From Pseudohalioglobus sediminis (GTDB lineage Bacteria > Pseudomonadota > Gammaproteobacteria > Pseudomonadales > Halieaceae), in assembly GCF_008370495.1 (NCBI RefSeq), contig NZ_VTUX01000002.1, positions 512,342-576,341 on the forward strand: a stretch of DNA of 64,000 nucleotides, given 5' to 3'. Positions 41,816 to 50,647 of the stretch are shown piece by piece (the stretch's first letter is position 1; each line of letters starts with the position of its first letter). The position numbers and the translations under genes were made by a program. Below the pieces are notes generated by a model. The model saw nothing but the letters and a program-made list of their open reading frames with translations. It had not been told where the DNA came from and did no database searches.

Positions 41816-42661
41816 CTAGCGACTCTCGCGGCGATGCATGAACGCCAGGCGCTCCAGCAAGTGGACATCCTGCTCGTTCTTCATCAACGCACCATACAGC
41901 GGCGGAATGGCTTTACTGGGGTCGCGATCCTTGAGAATTTCATCGGGGATGTCATCTGCCATCAGCAGTTTCAACCAATCGATAAGCTCCGAGGTGGAGG
42001 GCTTCTTCTTCAGGCCGGGTATACCGCGCAGGTCGAAGAACACTTCCATTGCCTCCTGCACCAATTGCTTGGAAATATCGGGATAATGCACCGCGACAAT
42101 TTCGCGCATGGTGTCGCGGTCCGGGAAGTTGATGAAGTGGAAAAAGCAGCGGCGCAGGAACGCGTCCGGTAATTCTTTTTCGTTGTTTGAGGTGATGATG
42201 ATAATCGGGCGGTGTTTTGCCTTGATGGTTTCACCGGTCTCGTAAACGAAGAACTCCATTCGATCGAGTTCCACCAGCAGGTCGTTGGGAAACTCGATAT
42301 CGGCCTTGTCGATCTCGTCGATCAGCAGCACCACCTGTTCGTCTGAGGAGAAGGCCTCCCAGAGCTTGCCTTTCTTGATGTAGTTGGCGATGTCGTGGAC
42401 TTTTTCGTCACCGAGCTGTGAATCCCGCAGTCGGGAGACGGCGTCGTACTCATACAAACCCTGCTGCGCCTTGGTGGTGGACTTGATGTGCCACTGGATC
42501 AGGCGCTTGCCAAGTCCGTCTGCGACCTCCTCCGCCAGCATGGTTTTGCCGGTGCCGGGCTCACCCTTGATCAGCAGCGGGCGCTCCAGGGATACCGCAG
42601 CATTCACGGCCATACGCAGATCGTCAGTGGCGACGTAACGTTTCGTTCCTTCAAATTTCAT
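41816..42661 (-). CDS. MoxR-family AAA+ ATPase
   Basis: 281 residues. Walker A GEPGTGKT at 33-40, Walker B VVLLIDEIDKAD (about 107-118), sensor I ITSNNEKELPDAFLRRC and the arginine-finger region are all seen. MoxR ATPases with VWA partners remodel target proteins. First gene of the CoxE-like pair, and transcribed in the same direction as the upstream VWA gene at 42742, so four genes may form one locus. Confidence 0.92.
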   Translation of the reverse strand: MKFEGTKRYVATDDLRMAVNAAVSLERPLLIKGEPGTGKTMLAEEVADGLGKRLIQWHIKSTTKAQQGLYEYDAVSRLRDSQLGDEKVHDIANYIKKGKLWEAFSSDEQVVLLIDEIDKADIEFPNDLLVELDRMEFFVYETGETIKAKHRPIIIITSNNEKELPDAFLRRCFFHFINFPDRDTMREIVAVHYPDISKQLVQEAMEVFFDLRGIPGLKKKPSTSELIDWLKLLMADDIPDEILKDRDPSKAIPPLYGALMKNEQDVHLLERLAFMHRRESR

Positions 42662-42741
42662 TCGCGTTAATACCTGTCAGGTTTGCAAAGCTGGTCAGAC
42701 TACCGATTGGTTATGGACTAATCAAGACTGTCACGACCTTG

Positions 42742-44208
42742 TTACTGGTCTGCGGAAACACCCTCGAGTGGTTCGCTGTCATTGCTCGCCAACTGCCGCG
42801 CCCGCTTCTCCCAGATTTCGAGCTTACGCCGTTTGCGGCGCCGCAGGTGCAGCCAGATTGCCAGCAGCAGCAGCGCTAACACGCCGCCAAGCCATAGCAG
42901 GGGCGCCTGGAAGTCATCTTCCGGGGGTTCCTGCCCACGGGTAACCAGTGTGGGCTGCTCGGGTGGCGCCACCACCTCCACGTACATAGGCAGCTCGCGC
43001 TGCAGACTCTGCGCCTGCAGCTGCGCCACTACCTGGTAGCGTCCGGGTGCATCAAACGGGGGGATGACAATACGGTACTCACCGTCGGCAGGCAGCGCGT
43101 ATTCCCGGCTCACAGGAATGCTCAACTGCTTGCCGCCCGGCCCCGTGATGACCACACTCAGATCGAACGCAGCGAGCACCTCGGCGTCGGTCAGTACCTG
43201 GCCCTGTTCGGTAAGGCGCAGACCCAGTTCTGTCTGGCGCCCGGCGGGCAGGCTATTGGGCAGCGGGTCGACGTCCAGCTTGAGGTCAGAGATGACATTG
43301 ACCCGCAGGCTCGCGCTATCGGGCGCCTTTACGCGCCAGTTGCCGGCACTCGGGGAGGCAACAGTGACCAGGGCGAACTGTTGGTTCTGGTACCAGTCCA
43401 CGTCGCTACTGTTGGCGCTGTAGCGAGCGCCATCGGGGTCAACAAGCTCCAGGCGATTGCGCGCACCACCGAAAAAGACCAGCAGGGTGAACTCACTGAC
43501 GCTGTCATCAATAGCGAACCCGCTGTCGCTCAGCGGTACCCTGGCTGTGGGTGCGACCATCTCCAGCGCCTGCACAAAGATGCTACTGAGTGCCTGGGGG
43601 GATTCGGCCTTTTCTGCGATGCCGCTGGTAGACCGTGCCAGGGCGCGCAGGAATGGCCAGTCCGCCTCATTCGACAGCGCGATGGTATGCACGGCAATAC
43701 CGGTCGCACCCAGGTTCGGCGCCGTGGCTGACAACAGCCGGCGCGCCGAACTCGCATTGACCATGGGTGATTCCGCGACGTCGACCTTACCATCTGTCAG
43801 CAGGACGATACTGGTACGGTAGCCCGGGTCCAGGCGCTCGAGATCATAGGTGGCTGCAGTTATAGCTGCTGGAATATTGGTGCGTTGCCCTGAATTATCG
43901 ATCTGCGGTACCGCCTCGCGCGCGCGCTCGCGCCAGGCGCTGTCAACCACGCCGTGAGGCACCAACTCACGCACATCCTCGCCGAACACCCAGATGCCAG
44001 CTTTTGACCCTTCCGGTAACAAGCGCACGATCAGCTCAATTGCCGGCTCACGCAGGTTGTCGGGATCGGATGTTTTCATGCTGCCGGATATATCCACCAG
44101 CAGTCGCAGGTCCGGCTTCAGGCCCACGCCTGGTGTATCAGCCAGGCCTGGCCCAGCGCACAGACCGAGGCCGAGGAAAAGCGCCAGCAGGTACCGGGTC
44201 AGGCGCAT
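42742..44208 (-). CDS. Exported, membrane-anchored VWA domain protein
   Basis: 488 residues. Signal peptide (RYLLALFLGLGLCAGPGLA, about 5-23), a von Willebrand A domain with a perfect MIDAS DISGSMKTS (Asp39-x-Ser41-x-Ser43), a middle beta-sandwich region (about 250-420) and a C-terminal membrane helix (LLWLGGVLALLLLAIWLHL) followed by a basic cytoplasmic tail. Topology places the VWA domain in the periplasm. Related proteins accompany MoxR loci. It shares its boundary with the small membrane protein upstream. Confidence 0.88.
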   Translation of the reverse strand: MRLTRYLLALFLGLGLCAGPGLADTPGVGLKPDLRLLVDISGSMKTSDPDNLREPAIELIVRLLPEGSKAGIWVFGEDVRELVPHGVVDSAWRERAREAVPQIDNSGQRTNIPAAITAATYDLERLDPGYRTSIVLLTDGKVDVAESPMVNASSARRLLSATAPNLGATGIAVHTIALSNEADWPFLRALARSTSGIAEKAESPQALSSIFVQALEMVAPTARVPLSDSGFAIDDSVSEFTLLVFFGGARNRLELVDPDGARYSANSSDVDWYQNQQFALVTVASPSAGNWRVKAPDSASLRVNVISDLKLDVDPLPNSLPAGRQTELGLRLTEQGQVLTDAEVLAAFDLSVVITGPGGKQLSIPVSREYALPADGEYRIVIPPFDAPGRYQVVAQLQAQSLQRELPMYVEVVAPPEQPTLVTRGQEPPEDDFQAPLLWLGGVLALLLLAIWLHLRRRKRRKLEIWEKRARQLASNDSEPLEGVSADQ

Positions 44209-44622
44209 TCAGCTCTGCTCCGCCGCAGCCGGCTTGACCGCCGGTTCGGTATCCGGGCGGTCACCCTGATCAGGCTCTTGGCGCGGCCGTTGGCGCGGCC
44301 GCAACAGGGTGAGGCGCAACAGCAGTGCCAGCACGACAGCGGCAGCGCAGGTGACCAGCAGCGGCCTGATGGCATGCTGTGCCGCCTCAACGCCCTCAGT
44401 GGCGGTCTGGAAACCGGCCACCACCAATGCCGGCGCCAGTGTCTGCGCACCCTCGCGCGGATACGCCGGTGTCAGCATCAGCGCCGCAACCAGCGCTACC
44501 ACCAGGGCGGTCCAGCCATTGGGCCAGCGTCTCCCCAGCCACCAGGCCAGGAACAGCACAAACAGCGCCGCTGCGCCGCAGTAGGCATACATGGCTGTCA
44601 TGTAGGAACTATCACTCAGCAC
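44209..44622 (-). CDS. Small membrane protein accompanying the VWA gene
   Basis: 137 residues with three or four hydrophobic stretches (residues about 11-29, 37-52, 62-76 and 86-106) and a charged Pro/Gln/Arg-rich C-terminal tail. No family recognised. The stop directly abuts the VWA gene start, so the two are translationally linked and probably work together. Confidence 0.7.
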   Translation of the reverse strand: MLSDSSYMTAMYAYCGAAALFVLFLAWWLGRRWPNGWTALVVALVAALMLTPAYPREGAQTLAPALVVAGFQTATEGVEAAQHAIRPLLVTCAAAVVLALLLRLTLLRPRQRPRQEPDQGDRPDTEPAVKPAAAEQS

Positions 44623-44632
44623 CGCATCACTC

Positions 44633-45070
44633 CTATTCTACCCAGCTGATGATGTATTCATCATAACCATCGGGGTGCACGAACTCATCGGAAATCGACC
44701 TGCCCCGAATGGACACGCCCGCTTCATGCACCGAGTCAGTACGACCGGAAACGAGGTGATGCCAGGCCGGCAACGGCTCACCGCGCGCACGTAAGCGGTA
44801 GGCACAGGTCGAGGGCAGCCAGTCCAGTGAACCCACCGTATTCTGCTCCAGGCGTATGCAGTTGGGCACCATGATCGAACGGCGTGGATAGTCGCTGCAC
44901 CGGCAGGTGTCCTCATCGAGGTAACGACAACGCACCTGCGTGTAGAATACCTCGTCGGTTTCCTCATCCTGTAATTTGTGCAGGCAGCATTTGGCGCAGC
45001 CATCGCACAGCAGCTCCCACTGCTGCTCATCCAGCGCGGACAGCGGCAGTTCATGCCACCACTCAGCCAC
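44633..45070 (-). CDS. ycgN: YcgN-family Fe-S/zinc cysteine-cluster protein (UPF0260)
   Basis: 145 residues from a GTG at 45070 that overlaps the ycgL stop. The UPF0260 cysteine arrangement is clear: LCDGCAKCCLHKL, VRCRYLDEDTCRCSDY, VPNCIRL and STCAYRL. The second-half motif AWHHLVSGRTDSVHEAG matches E. coli YcgN. Function unknown, likely metal binding. Longer in-frame start codons would cover most of ycgL. Confidence 0.9.
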   Translation of the reverse strand: MAEWWHELPLSALDEQQWELLCDGCAKCCLHKLQDEETDEVFYTQVRCRYLDEDTCRCSDYPRRSIMVPNCIRLEQNTVGSLDWLPSTCAYRLRARGEPLPAWHHLVSGRTDSVHEAGVSIRGRSISDEFVHPDGYDEYIISWVE

Positions 45071-45350
45071 GGCATTGCTCCCGGCGCCTGAGCTGTTCCG
45101 GTGTGGGCGGCATTTGCAGGAAAAAACCCTGCTCAGCAATGGCGGCCAACACTTCTGCTGTGTCCACACGCGCGAGCTTGCGCGAGGGCTGCAGAAGCAG
45201 TGTCATCACACTCTGCAGTTCACCGCATTGTTTCAGCAGCGTTTCCGGCAGGTCATCGATGCCCTCTTGCTTGTCCACGTACAGGTACATTTCCTCTTTG
45301 CGCGAGCTGCGAAAGATCTCGACCAGCCTTGCCTCCGCGGGTGCACTCAC
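45063..45350 (-). CDS. ycgL: YcgL domain protein
   Basis: 95 residues from the GTG at 45350, which has GGAGGG six bases upstream and overlaps the rnd stop (GTGA). Matches YcgL: LVEIFRSSRKEEMYLYVDK, then EQGFFLQMPPTPEQLRR. Small cytoplasmic protein of unknown function. Its stop overlaps the start of ycgN, and rnd-ycgL-ycgN is a conserved gammaproteobacterial order. Confidence 0.9.
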   Translation of the reverse strand: MSAPAEARLVEIFRSSRKEEMYLYVDKQEGIDDLPETLLKQCGELQSVMTLLLQPSRKLARVDTAEVLAAIAEQGFFLQMPPTPEQLRRREQCRG

Positions 45351-46468
45351 GCCTGACCCTCCTCTAGCGTGGCCTGCAAATGCTCTATCACCGCCTGCTT
45401 GCGCCACCCCGACCAGGATGCCGGAATGGGTCCGGTGCCGCGCACCAGCCTTTCGAAATCCTTTCCGGACACCAGCGCCTGCGGCGCCACACCCAGGTCA
45501 CTGGCAATGCGCTCGGTATGCTGCTTGAGTTTCTTCACCGCGTTGCGCTGTGCCGCCGTCAATGGCGCCGGCAACCGCTCCAACTCGCCGTGGTCCGCCG
45601 CCTGGGCGGCCTCGGCAAGCACGTCCAGCAGGTCTTCCCCATAGCGCCGCAGCGTGGCCGGGTGCAATTCCACCTGCGAACGCATCTCCGCCATATTGGC
45701 GGGCGCACGCTGGGCCAGTTGCAGACAGGCCTTGTCATCCAGTATCCAACTACGGGGCTTATCCTTGCGCCGCGCCATGTCATCACGCCAGTCGCACAGC
45801 GAGATCAATATCGCCAGCTGTTGTGGCTGCAGCTTCCATGCGCTCTTGATGCGCTTGTAATAGCCATCGGAAGTGGTTGCCAGTGCAGTGCAGGCGGCCT
45901 CGCCATCTTCCAGCACCCAGGCTCTGCGCCCCTGTTCCCGCAGCCGCCGATCCAGCTGGCGGTAAACGTCCAGGAGCCAGATCACGTCCTGTGCGGCATA
46001 GTGGCACTGGGATTCGGTTAACGGCCGCTGCAGCCAGTCGGAGCGGGTTTCGCCCTTGGGCAGGTCCTCGCCACAGAGCTGGTGCACCAGGGCGCGGTAA
46101 CCAAGGCCGAAGTCCAGGCCGACAAGTGCCGCCGCTTTCTGGGTATCAAACAGCGGCACCGGCAGTACACCGAGCCAGCGCTGAAAAACCTCCAGGTCTT
46201 CACTGGCGGAATGCAGGACCTTGACCACCTTGACGTCCGTCAACAGCTCGGCCAGCGGAGCCGGATCCTCGATAGCCAGGGGGTCGATGAGCCAGGCGCA
46301 ATTCGCCGCATCACCCTCGGCAAAACACAGCTGCACCAGGGCCACCTGCGGATAAAACGTACTGCGACGCATGAACTCGGTATCGACCATTACCGCGCTA
46401 CAACCTTTCGCCCGGGCCAGAAGCTCTGCCAGCGCGCTGTCGTTTTCAACCAGCTGCCAATCCATCAA
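45347..46468 (-). CDS. rnd: Ribonuclease D
   Basis: 3'-5' exoribonuclease of tRNA maturation. 373 residues with the DEDDy exonuclease residues: Asp29 and Glu31 in VDTEF, Asp in HSASEDLEVF, and Tyr/Asp in CHYAAQDVIW. An HRDC domain follows near 210-290. Starts directly after the recR stop, at ATG 46468 (a second ATG follows at once). Confidence 0.94.
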   Translation of the reverse strand: MMDWQLVENDSALAELLARAKGCSAVMVDTEFMRRSTFYPQVALVQLCFAEGDAANCAWLIDPLAIEDPAPLAELLTDVKVVKVLHSASEDLEVFQRWLGVLPVPLFDTQKAAALVGLDFGLGYRALVHQLCGEDLPKGETRSDWLQRPLTESQCHYAAQDVIWLLDVYRQLDRRLREQGRRAWVLEDGEAACTALATTSDGYYKRIKSAWKLQPQQLAILISLCDWRDDMARRKDKPRSWILDDKACLQLAQRAPANMAEMRSQVELHPATLRRYGEDLLDVLAEAAQAADHGELERLPAPLTAAQRNAVKKLKQHTERIASDLGVAPQALVSGKDFERLVRGTGPIPASWSGWRKQAVIEHLQATLEEGQA

Positions 46469-47068
46469 CTACTCCACGGGCCTGCGGCCGGAAAATGCAT
46501 GGGCCAGGGTACTGCCATCGACGTACTCCAGTTCACCACCCAGCGGAACCCCGTGCGCGATGCGCGACACCCTAACGCCTTCATTCTGCAACGCGTCGGA
46601 AAGGTAGTAGGCGGTGGCCTCACCCTCCACAGTCGGATTGGTAGCGAGAATCACTTCCTCGACGCCCTCCTCCACCACGCGACGCTGGAACTTGTCCAGG
46701 CCGAGTTCCTCGGGACCGATACCATCTATGGGGGAGAGATGACCCATGAGCACGAAATAAAGCCCCCGGTAACTGCCGCTCTGCTCTACAGCAAGCACGT
46801 CCGCAGGGGTTTCCACGACGCAGATAACGGACGCTTCTCTACGCGTGTCCGAGCAAATCTCACACACTTCAAGCTCAGTGAAATTGCGACACCGCGTGCA
46901 ATGATCAACCTTGTCCACCGCCGACTGCAGTGCCTGCGCCAGCAGTGTGGCGCCTTCGCGATCGCGCTCCAGCAAGTGCAGGGTCATCCGCTGTGCTGAC
47001 TTCGGACCGACACCGGGCAGGCAACGCAGGGCTTCCATCAACTCCTGCAAAGCTGGGCTGAATTTCAT
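46469..47068 (-). CDS. recR: Recombination protein RecR
   Basis: Gap-repair mediator working with RecO and RecF. 199 residues with the helix-hairpin-helix [12 protein letters not shown], a C4 zinc finger (Cys57, Cys60, Cys69, Cys72) and the Toprim motif [19 protein letters not shown], then [13 protein letters not shown]. Part of the dnaX-ybaB-recR cluster. Confidence 0.96.
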   Translation of the reverse strand: MKFSPALQELMEALRCLPGVGPKSAQRMTLHLLERDREGATLLAQALQSAVDKVDHCTRCRNFTELEVCEICSDTRREASVICVVETPADVLAVEQSGSYRGLYFVLMGHLSPIDGIGPEELGLDKFQRRVVEEGVEEVILATNPTVEGEATAYYLSDALQNEGVRVSRIAHGVPLGGELEYVDGSTLAHAFSGRRPVE

Positions 47069-47083
47069 CTGGATCTGCCGCGC

Positions 47084-47404
47084 CTAGAACGGCATCTTGA
47101 GGCCACCGGGCAGGTCCAGACCCGCGGCCAGGCCGGACATCGCTTCTTTATTGTGGGCCTCGACCTTGCGCACTGCATCGTTTACCGCAGCCGCCAGCAG
47201 GTCCTCCAGCACTTCCTTGTCTTCACTCATCACTGCGGGATCGATAGTGACGCGCTTTACATCGTGCCGGCCAGTCATAATCACCGACACCAGCCCGGCA
47301 CCGGACTCGCCGCGTATTTCGGCGTTGGCCAGATCTTCCTGTGCCTTCTGCATTTCCGTTTGCATTTTCTGCGCCTGTTGCATCAGGTCTGAAAGGTTCT
47401 TCAT
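47084..47404 (-). CDS. ybaB: Nucleoid-associated protein, YbaB/EbfC family
   Basis: 106 residues, small DNA-binding dimer. Typical YbaB features: an N-terminal amphipathic helix ([23 protein letters not shown]), the strand pair with [18 protein letters not shown] and the C-terminal [13 protein letters not shown]. Between dnaX and recR, the normal place. Confidence 0.95.
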   Translation of the reverse strand: MKNLSDLMQQAQKMQTEMQKAQEDLANAEIRGESGAGLVSVIMTGRHDVKRVTIDPAVMSEDKEVLEDLLAAAVNDAVRKVEAHNKEAMSGLAAGLDLPGGLKMPF

Positions 47405-47417
47405 GTGCTATTTTTCC

Positions 47418-49160
47418 TCAGGAATCCAGCGGCGCAATGGAATCTCGATCCAGTTGCCCGTCAAATCGTGAGATCAGCGCCTGTAGTCGCTGATCGCTCT
47501 CTATTTCCGCCACGGCCTGCAACTGGCGTTCACGCGCAGCACGCGCCTGGCGCATCGCCGGCGTCTCGCCGGGTGGTTGCCCGGTGCTTATGTCAACAGA
47601 CAGTTCACGCTCGAAGTAGTTCTGCAGTGCCAGCCGAATCTTGTCGCGATGGCTGTCATTGAACAGTGAGGCGTTGGCGCTGTCGAGCACAAACTCCAGG
47701 TGATCGCCCTCCACCCGCGTAAGGGCCATATTCGCCGCGATGTTCTGCACCATACCCAGCAGACCCAATTGCTCCAGCAGCTGCGGCCAGTTCTCCACCG
47801 TGGGCTGCGCCAGCGCTGCTGCAGTCGCCTTGCTATTGTTGTTGCCTGCCGCCACGCCGGGCGCTGGCCGCGCTGGCTCGCTCTCGATCGGAGGTGCAGC
47901 GGAGACTTCCGCCACCACGGGCTTCACCTCGACAACCGGCGCCGGCGGTGGTGCCGCCGGCCGCGGTTCAGGTGACTTTTTTACGCTGTCACCGACCTCC
48001 CCGGCGGTGCTGTCAGCGCTTGCATTCATCGCCACTTCCTGCAGCGACTGCGCATCGATGGAGTCATCGATCACCGCCGCCGGACGGAATGCAACCATAC
48101 GCAATAACAGCATTTCGAATCCGCTGCGCGGGTCGGGTGCAAGCTGCATATCGCGCTTGCCGTTGATGGCAATCTGGTAGAACAGCTGGGCATCCTCTGC
48201 CGAGATGGCACGCGCCAGTGCCGCCACGCGCTCGGCATCCCCCCAGCTGTTGTCTATCGCATCCGGCACCGCCTGCGCTACCGCCACCCGGTGGGTCAGC
48301 GAAATCAGTTCGTCGCAGCTGCCTTCAAAATCGGGCGCGTGCTCGGCCATGCGCGCGACGACTTCGAGCACCGCTGCCGGGTCGCCGCCCGCCACCGCCT
48401 CCAGGAGCTGGTAGACAAAGCTCAGGTCAACACTGCCCAGCATGCTGCGCACGTCTGTCTCGGTGAGCTTGCCGGAGCCGAAGGCGATGCCCTGGTCGGT
48501 GAGACTGAGCGCATCGCGCATACTGCCCGCCGCGGCGCGCCCGAGCAGCCACAGTGCCGGCTCCTCGAAGCTGACCATTTCCTGTTCCAGGACATTGGCG
48601 AGGTGCCCGACTATCTGGTCGGGCGGCATATTCTTGAGATTGAACTGCAGACAGCGCGATAGCACCGTGGCCGGCAGTTTCTGCGGGTCCGTGGTGGCCA
48701 GCAGGAACTTGACATGGGGCGGCGGCTCTTCAAGTGTTTTCAGCAGGGCATTGAAACTGCTGGTGGAGAGCATGTGCACCTCGTCTATGAGGTACACCTT
48801 ATAACGCGAACGGGTGGGCGCATACTGGACATTCTCCAGCAACTCGCGGGTATCCTCGACCTTGGTGCGTGAGGCCGCGTCCACTTCCAGCAGGTCAACG
48901 CTGCGCCCCTCGGCGATCTCGAGGCAGGAGCCACACTCACCGCAGGGCTCCGAACTAACGCCCTGCTCACAATTCAGGCACTTGGCAAGGATGCGTGCAA
49001 TGGTGGTCTTGCCGACCCCGCGGGTACCGGTGAACAGGTAGGCATGATGCAGGCGGTCATGGTCCAGGGCATTGATCAAAGCCTGCAGCACATGCTCCTG
49101 GCCAACCATTTCCCTGAAGCTTTTTGGCCGCCATTTGCGTGCGAGTACCTGGTAGGACAT
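47418..49160 (-). CDS. dnaX: DNA polymerase III subunits tau and gamma
   Basis: Clamp-loader ATPase. The ATG at 49160 gives MSYQVLARKWRPKSF and 580 residues. Walker A GTRGVGKTTIA, a zinc-binding segment CLNCEQGVSSEPCGECGSC, and DEVHMLSTSSFNALLKTLEEPPPHVKF are present. Residues from about 395 are low complexity (Pro/Ala-rich) followed by the tau-specific domain. An internal slippery site at 47976-47982 should produce gamma of about 397 residues. The frame is open 44 codons further up but overlaps the 4.5S RNA gene, so that extension is not used. Confidence 0.97.
   Translation of the reverse strand: MSYQVLARKWRPKSFREMVGQEHVLQALINALDHDRLHHAYLFTGTRGVGKTTIARILAKCLNCEQGVSSEPCGECGSCLEIAEGRSVDLLEVDAASRTKVEDTRELLENVQYAPTRSRYKVYLIDEVHMLSTSSFNALLKTLEEPPPHVKFLLATTDPQKLPATVLSRCLQFNLKNMPPDQIVGHLANVLEQEMVSFEEPALWLLGRAAAGSMRDALSLTDQGIAFGSGKLTETDVRSMLGSVDLSFVYQLLEAVAGGDPAAVLEVVARMAEHAPDFEGSCDELISLTHRVAVAQAVPDAIDNSWGDAERVAALARAISAEDAQLFYQIAINGKRDMQLAPDPRSGFEMLLLRMVAFRPAAVIDDSIDAQSLQEVAMNASADSTAGEVGDSVKKSPEPRPAAPPPAPVVEVKPVVAEVSAAPPIESEPARPAPGVAAGNNNSKATAAALAQPTVENWPQLLEQLGLLGMVQNIAANMALTRVEGDHLEFVLDSANASLFNDSHRDKIRLALQNYFERELSVDISTGQPPGETPAMRQARAARERQLQAVAEIESDQRLQALISRFDGQLDRDSIAPLDS
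47941..48002 (-). promoter_or_regulatory. Programmed -1 ribosomal frameshift cassette in dnaX
   Basis: On the minus strand the order is: Shine-Dalgarno-like GGGGAGG (48002-47996), 13 bases, slippery heptamer A AAA AAG in frame (47982-47976), a TGA stop in the -1 frame two codons later (47970-47968), and an 8-base perfect stem GCCGGCGG/CCGCCGGC (47961-47954, 47948-47941). The same heptamer and logic are known in E. coli dnaX. The distance to the hairpin (14 bases) is longer than in E. coli. Confidence 0.85.
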
Positions 49161-49267
49161 GCCCGGAGTTGCCTTACTGATCGTGAGGGATGAAAGGATA
49201 CACCACAGCGGAAACGACAGGAACCTGCAGGGCGTCAATGAGCATGGGCAATCGCGTCGGTGGAGAT

Positions 49268-49372
49268 GACCCAGACAGCCACACCCCGGCACACGAGTCG
49301 ATAACTACGGCTGCTCCCTTCCAGGCCTGACCGGGTTCGCTACCTATCGTTGCGAGGGGACCGCCTGGGCCA
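49268..49372 (-). ncRNA. ffs: Signal recognition particle 4.5S RNA
   Basis: About 105 bases on the minus strand. The ends pair perfectly (GGCCCAGGCGG with CTGTCTGGGTC, allowing G-U). The universal SRP core is present: GGTCAGGCCTGGAAGGGAGC followed by AGCC and, downstream, GTGTGCCGGGGTG, matching the E. coli domain IV loop. The gene ends about 107 bases before the dnaX start; ffs next to dnaX is common in gammaproteobacteria. End positions are approximate. Confidence 0.95.
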
Positions 49373-49455
49373 CCACAGAATCCGCAGCTACCTGCAGAGG
49401 GCGCGTATTGTGCGTCAATCAGGGTCGCCCTGCAAGTGATCCGGGATCACGACGC

Positions 49456-49483
49456 TTGACGTAGATGTTAATAGGATTAACAT
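49456..49483 (+). promoter_or_regulatory. Promoter of the RND efflux operon
   Basis: -35 TTGACG (49456-49461), 16 bases, -10 TAACAT (49478-49483). The first TGTTAAT palindrome overlaps the spacer and -10, so a bound repressor would block polymerase. Confidence 0.6.
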
Positions 49484-49503
49484 GCATGTTAATTGCATTA
49501 ACA
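49466..49503. promoter_or_regulatory. Tandem operator: two TGTTAAT-N3-ATTAACA palindromes
   Basis: TGTTAATAGGATTAACA (49466-49482) and TGTTAATTGCATTAACA (49487-49503) are two 17-base palindromes with identical 7-base arms and different centres, 21 bases apart start to start, i.e. two DNA turns. They sit between the promoter and the efflux gene start and should bind the TetR protein encoded at the end of the operon. Confidence 0.8.
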
Positions 49504-49519
49504 TTCACGGGAGGCTGCC

Positions 49520-50647
49520 ATGCAGCAACACCATAGCCAGGCGACGAAAAGTCGCTACGGCGGCCTTGTCGGTACCGGCTGCGCCGTGCTGATCGTGGTC
49601 GGGGTCACTTTCGGCCTGCACGCCCGCTTCGCCCTGGGCGAGAAGCCGCAACCACGGCAACCGCTCACCGTGGAGACCGTCGAGTACGTCATCCAGGATA
49701 GCTACCAGCGCGATGTCTCCTATCTCGGACTGGTCACTGCCGGACGCCAGGCCACCCTGGGTTTTGAAACCGCAGGTACCGTCGCCACCCTGCCCTGGCG
49801 AGAGGGTAGCCCGATCGCACAGGGCGAAGTCATTGCCCGACTGGATGACGCCTCGCTGCAGGCGAGCGCGCGCGCCACCCGAGCCGAATTACAGCAGGCG
49901 CGCTCCGAACTGGAACTGGCCAACCTCAAGGCCCGGCGCCAGGGCGAGTTGCGCGAAACCGGGGCCGTCTCGCGAGAGGCTTACGACGAAACCCGCTTGC
50001 GCGCTGAATCACTTAAATCCAGGGTAGAGGCAGTCTCCGCTAACTTGCAGAGTATCGAGATCAAGCTGGACAAGGCGGTGCTGCGGGCACCCTACACCGG
50101 CGTCATCGCCGATCGCTTCGTACACGAAGGAGCGGTGGTAAACCCGGGCACCCCCGTGGTGCATTTCATCGAAACCGGGGGCCGGGAAGCACATATTGGT
50201 GTCGCTGTTCACCGGGCTGCGGCAATGAAGCCCGGTGACCAATACAGCCTGGCCTTGCGCGGCCAGTCACTTGCCAGTGAACTACTCAGCCTGCGCCCCG
50301 ATGTCGACCCCGTGACCCGGGTCATGACCGCCGTGTTTGCCGTACCTGACGCAGTAGACGCCGTGGACGGTGAACCGGTCACCCTGACCCTGCAGGAGGA
50401 TATCCCCAGCAAGGGTGGCTGGCTGCCCTTGTCAGCGCTGCTGGAGGGCAACCGCGGGTTATGGACCGTGCTGCGACTGGCCGAGCAGGAAGGCGCCACG
50501 GTAACCGTGCGCGAGGCCGTCGAGGTACTGGAAACACAGGGCAACCGCGCCTACGTCATCGGCTCACTGCCTGATCGCAGCCGTGTGGTGGCCAGTGGCG
50601 TGCATCGCATCAGCCCCGGAACACCGATCACACCGGGAGGCAACTAG
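49520..50647 (+). CDS. RND efflux periplasmic adaptor (membrane fusion protein)
   Basis: 375 residues with an N-terminal membrane anchor (about 14-33, no lipobox cysteine). The barrel-sandwich motif GFETAGTVATLPWREGSPIAQGEVIARLDD, an alpha-helical hairpin (ELQQARSELELANLKARRQGELRETGAVSREAYDE) and LRAPYTGVIADRFVHEGAVVNPGTPVVHFIE define the HlyD/AcrA family. GGGAGG precedes the start. Its stop is followed at once by the pump gene. No outer-membrane channel gene is nearby, so a shared TolC-type exit is inferred. Confidence 0.92.
   Translation: MQQHHSQATKSRYGGLVGTGCAVLIVVGVTFGLHARFALGEKPQPRQPLTVETVEYVIQDSYQRDVSYLGLVTAGRQATLGFETAGTVATLPWREGSPIAQGEVIARLDDASLQASARATRAELQQARSELELANLKARRQGELRETGAVSREAYDETRLRAESLKSRVEAVSANLQSIEIKLDKAVLRAPYTGVIADRFVHEGAVVNPGTPVVHFIETGGREAHIGVAVHRAAAMKPGDQYSLALRGQSLASELLSLRPDVDPVTRVMTAVFAVPDAVDAVDGEPVTLTLQEDIPSKGGWLPLSALLEGNRGLWTVLRLAEQEGATVTVREAVEVLETQGNRAYVIGSLPDRSRVVASGVHRISPGTPITPGGN

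Noticed and set aside
49161..49292. 44-codon N-terminal extension of dnaX
   Set aside because: It overlaps the 3' part of the 4.5S RNA gene and precedes the universal MSYQVLARKWRP start.
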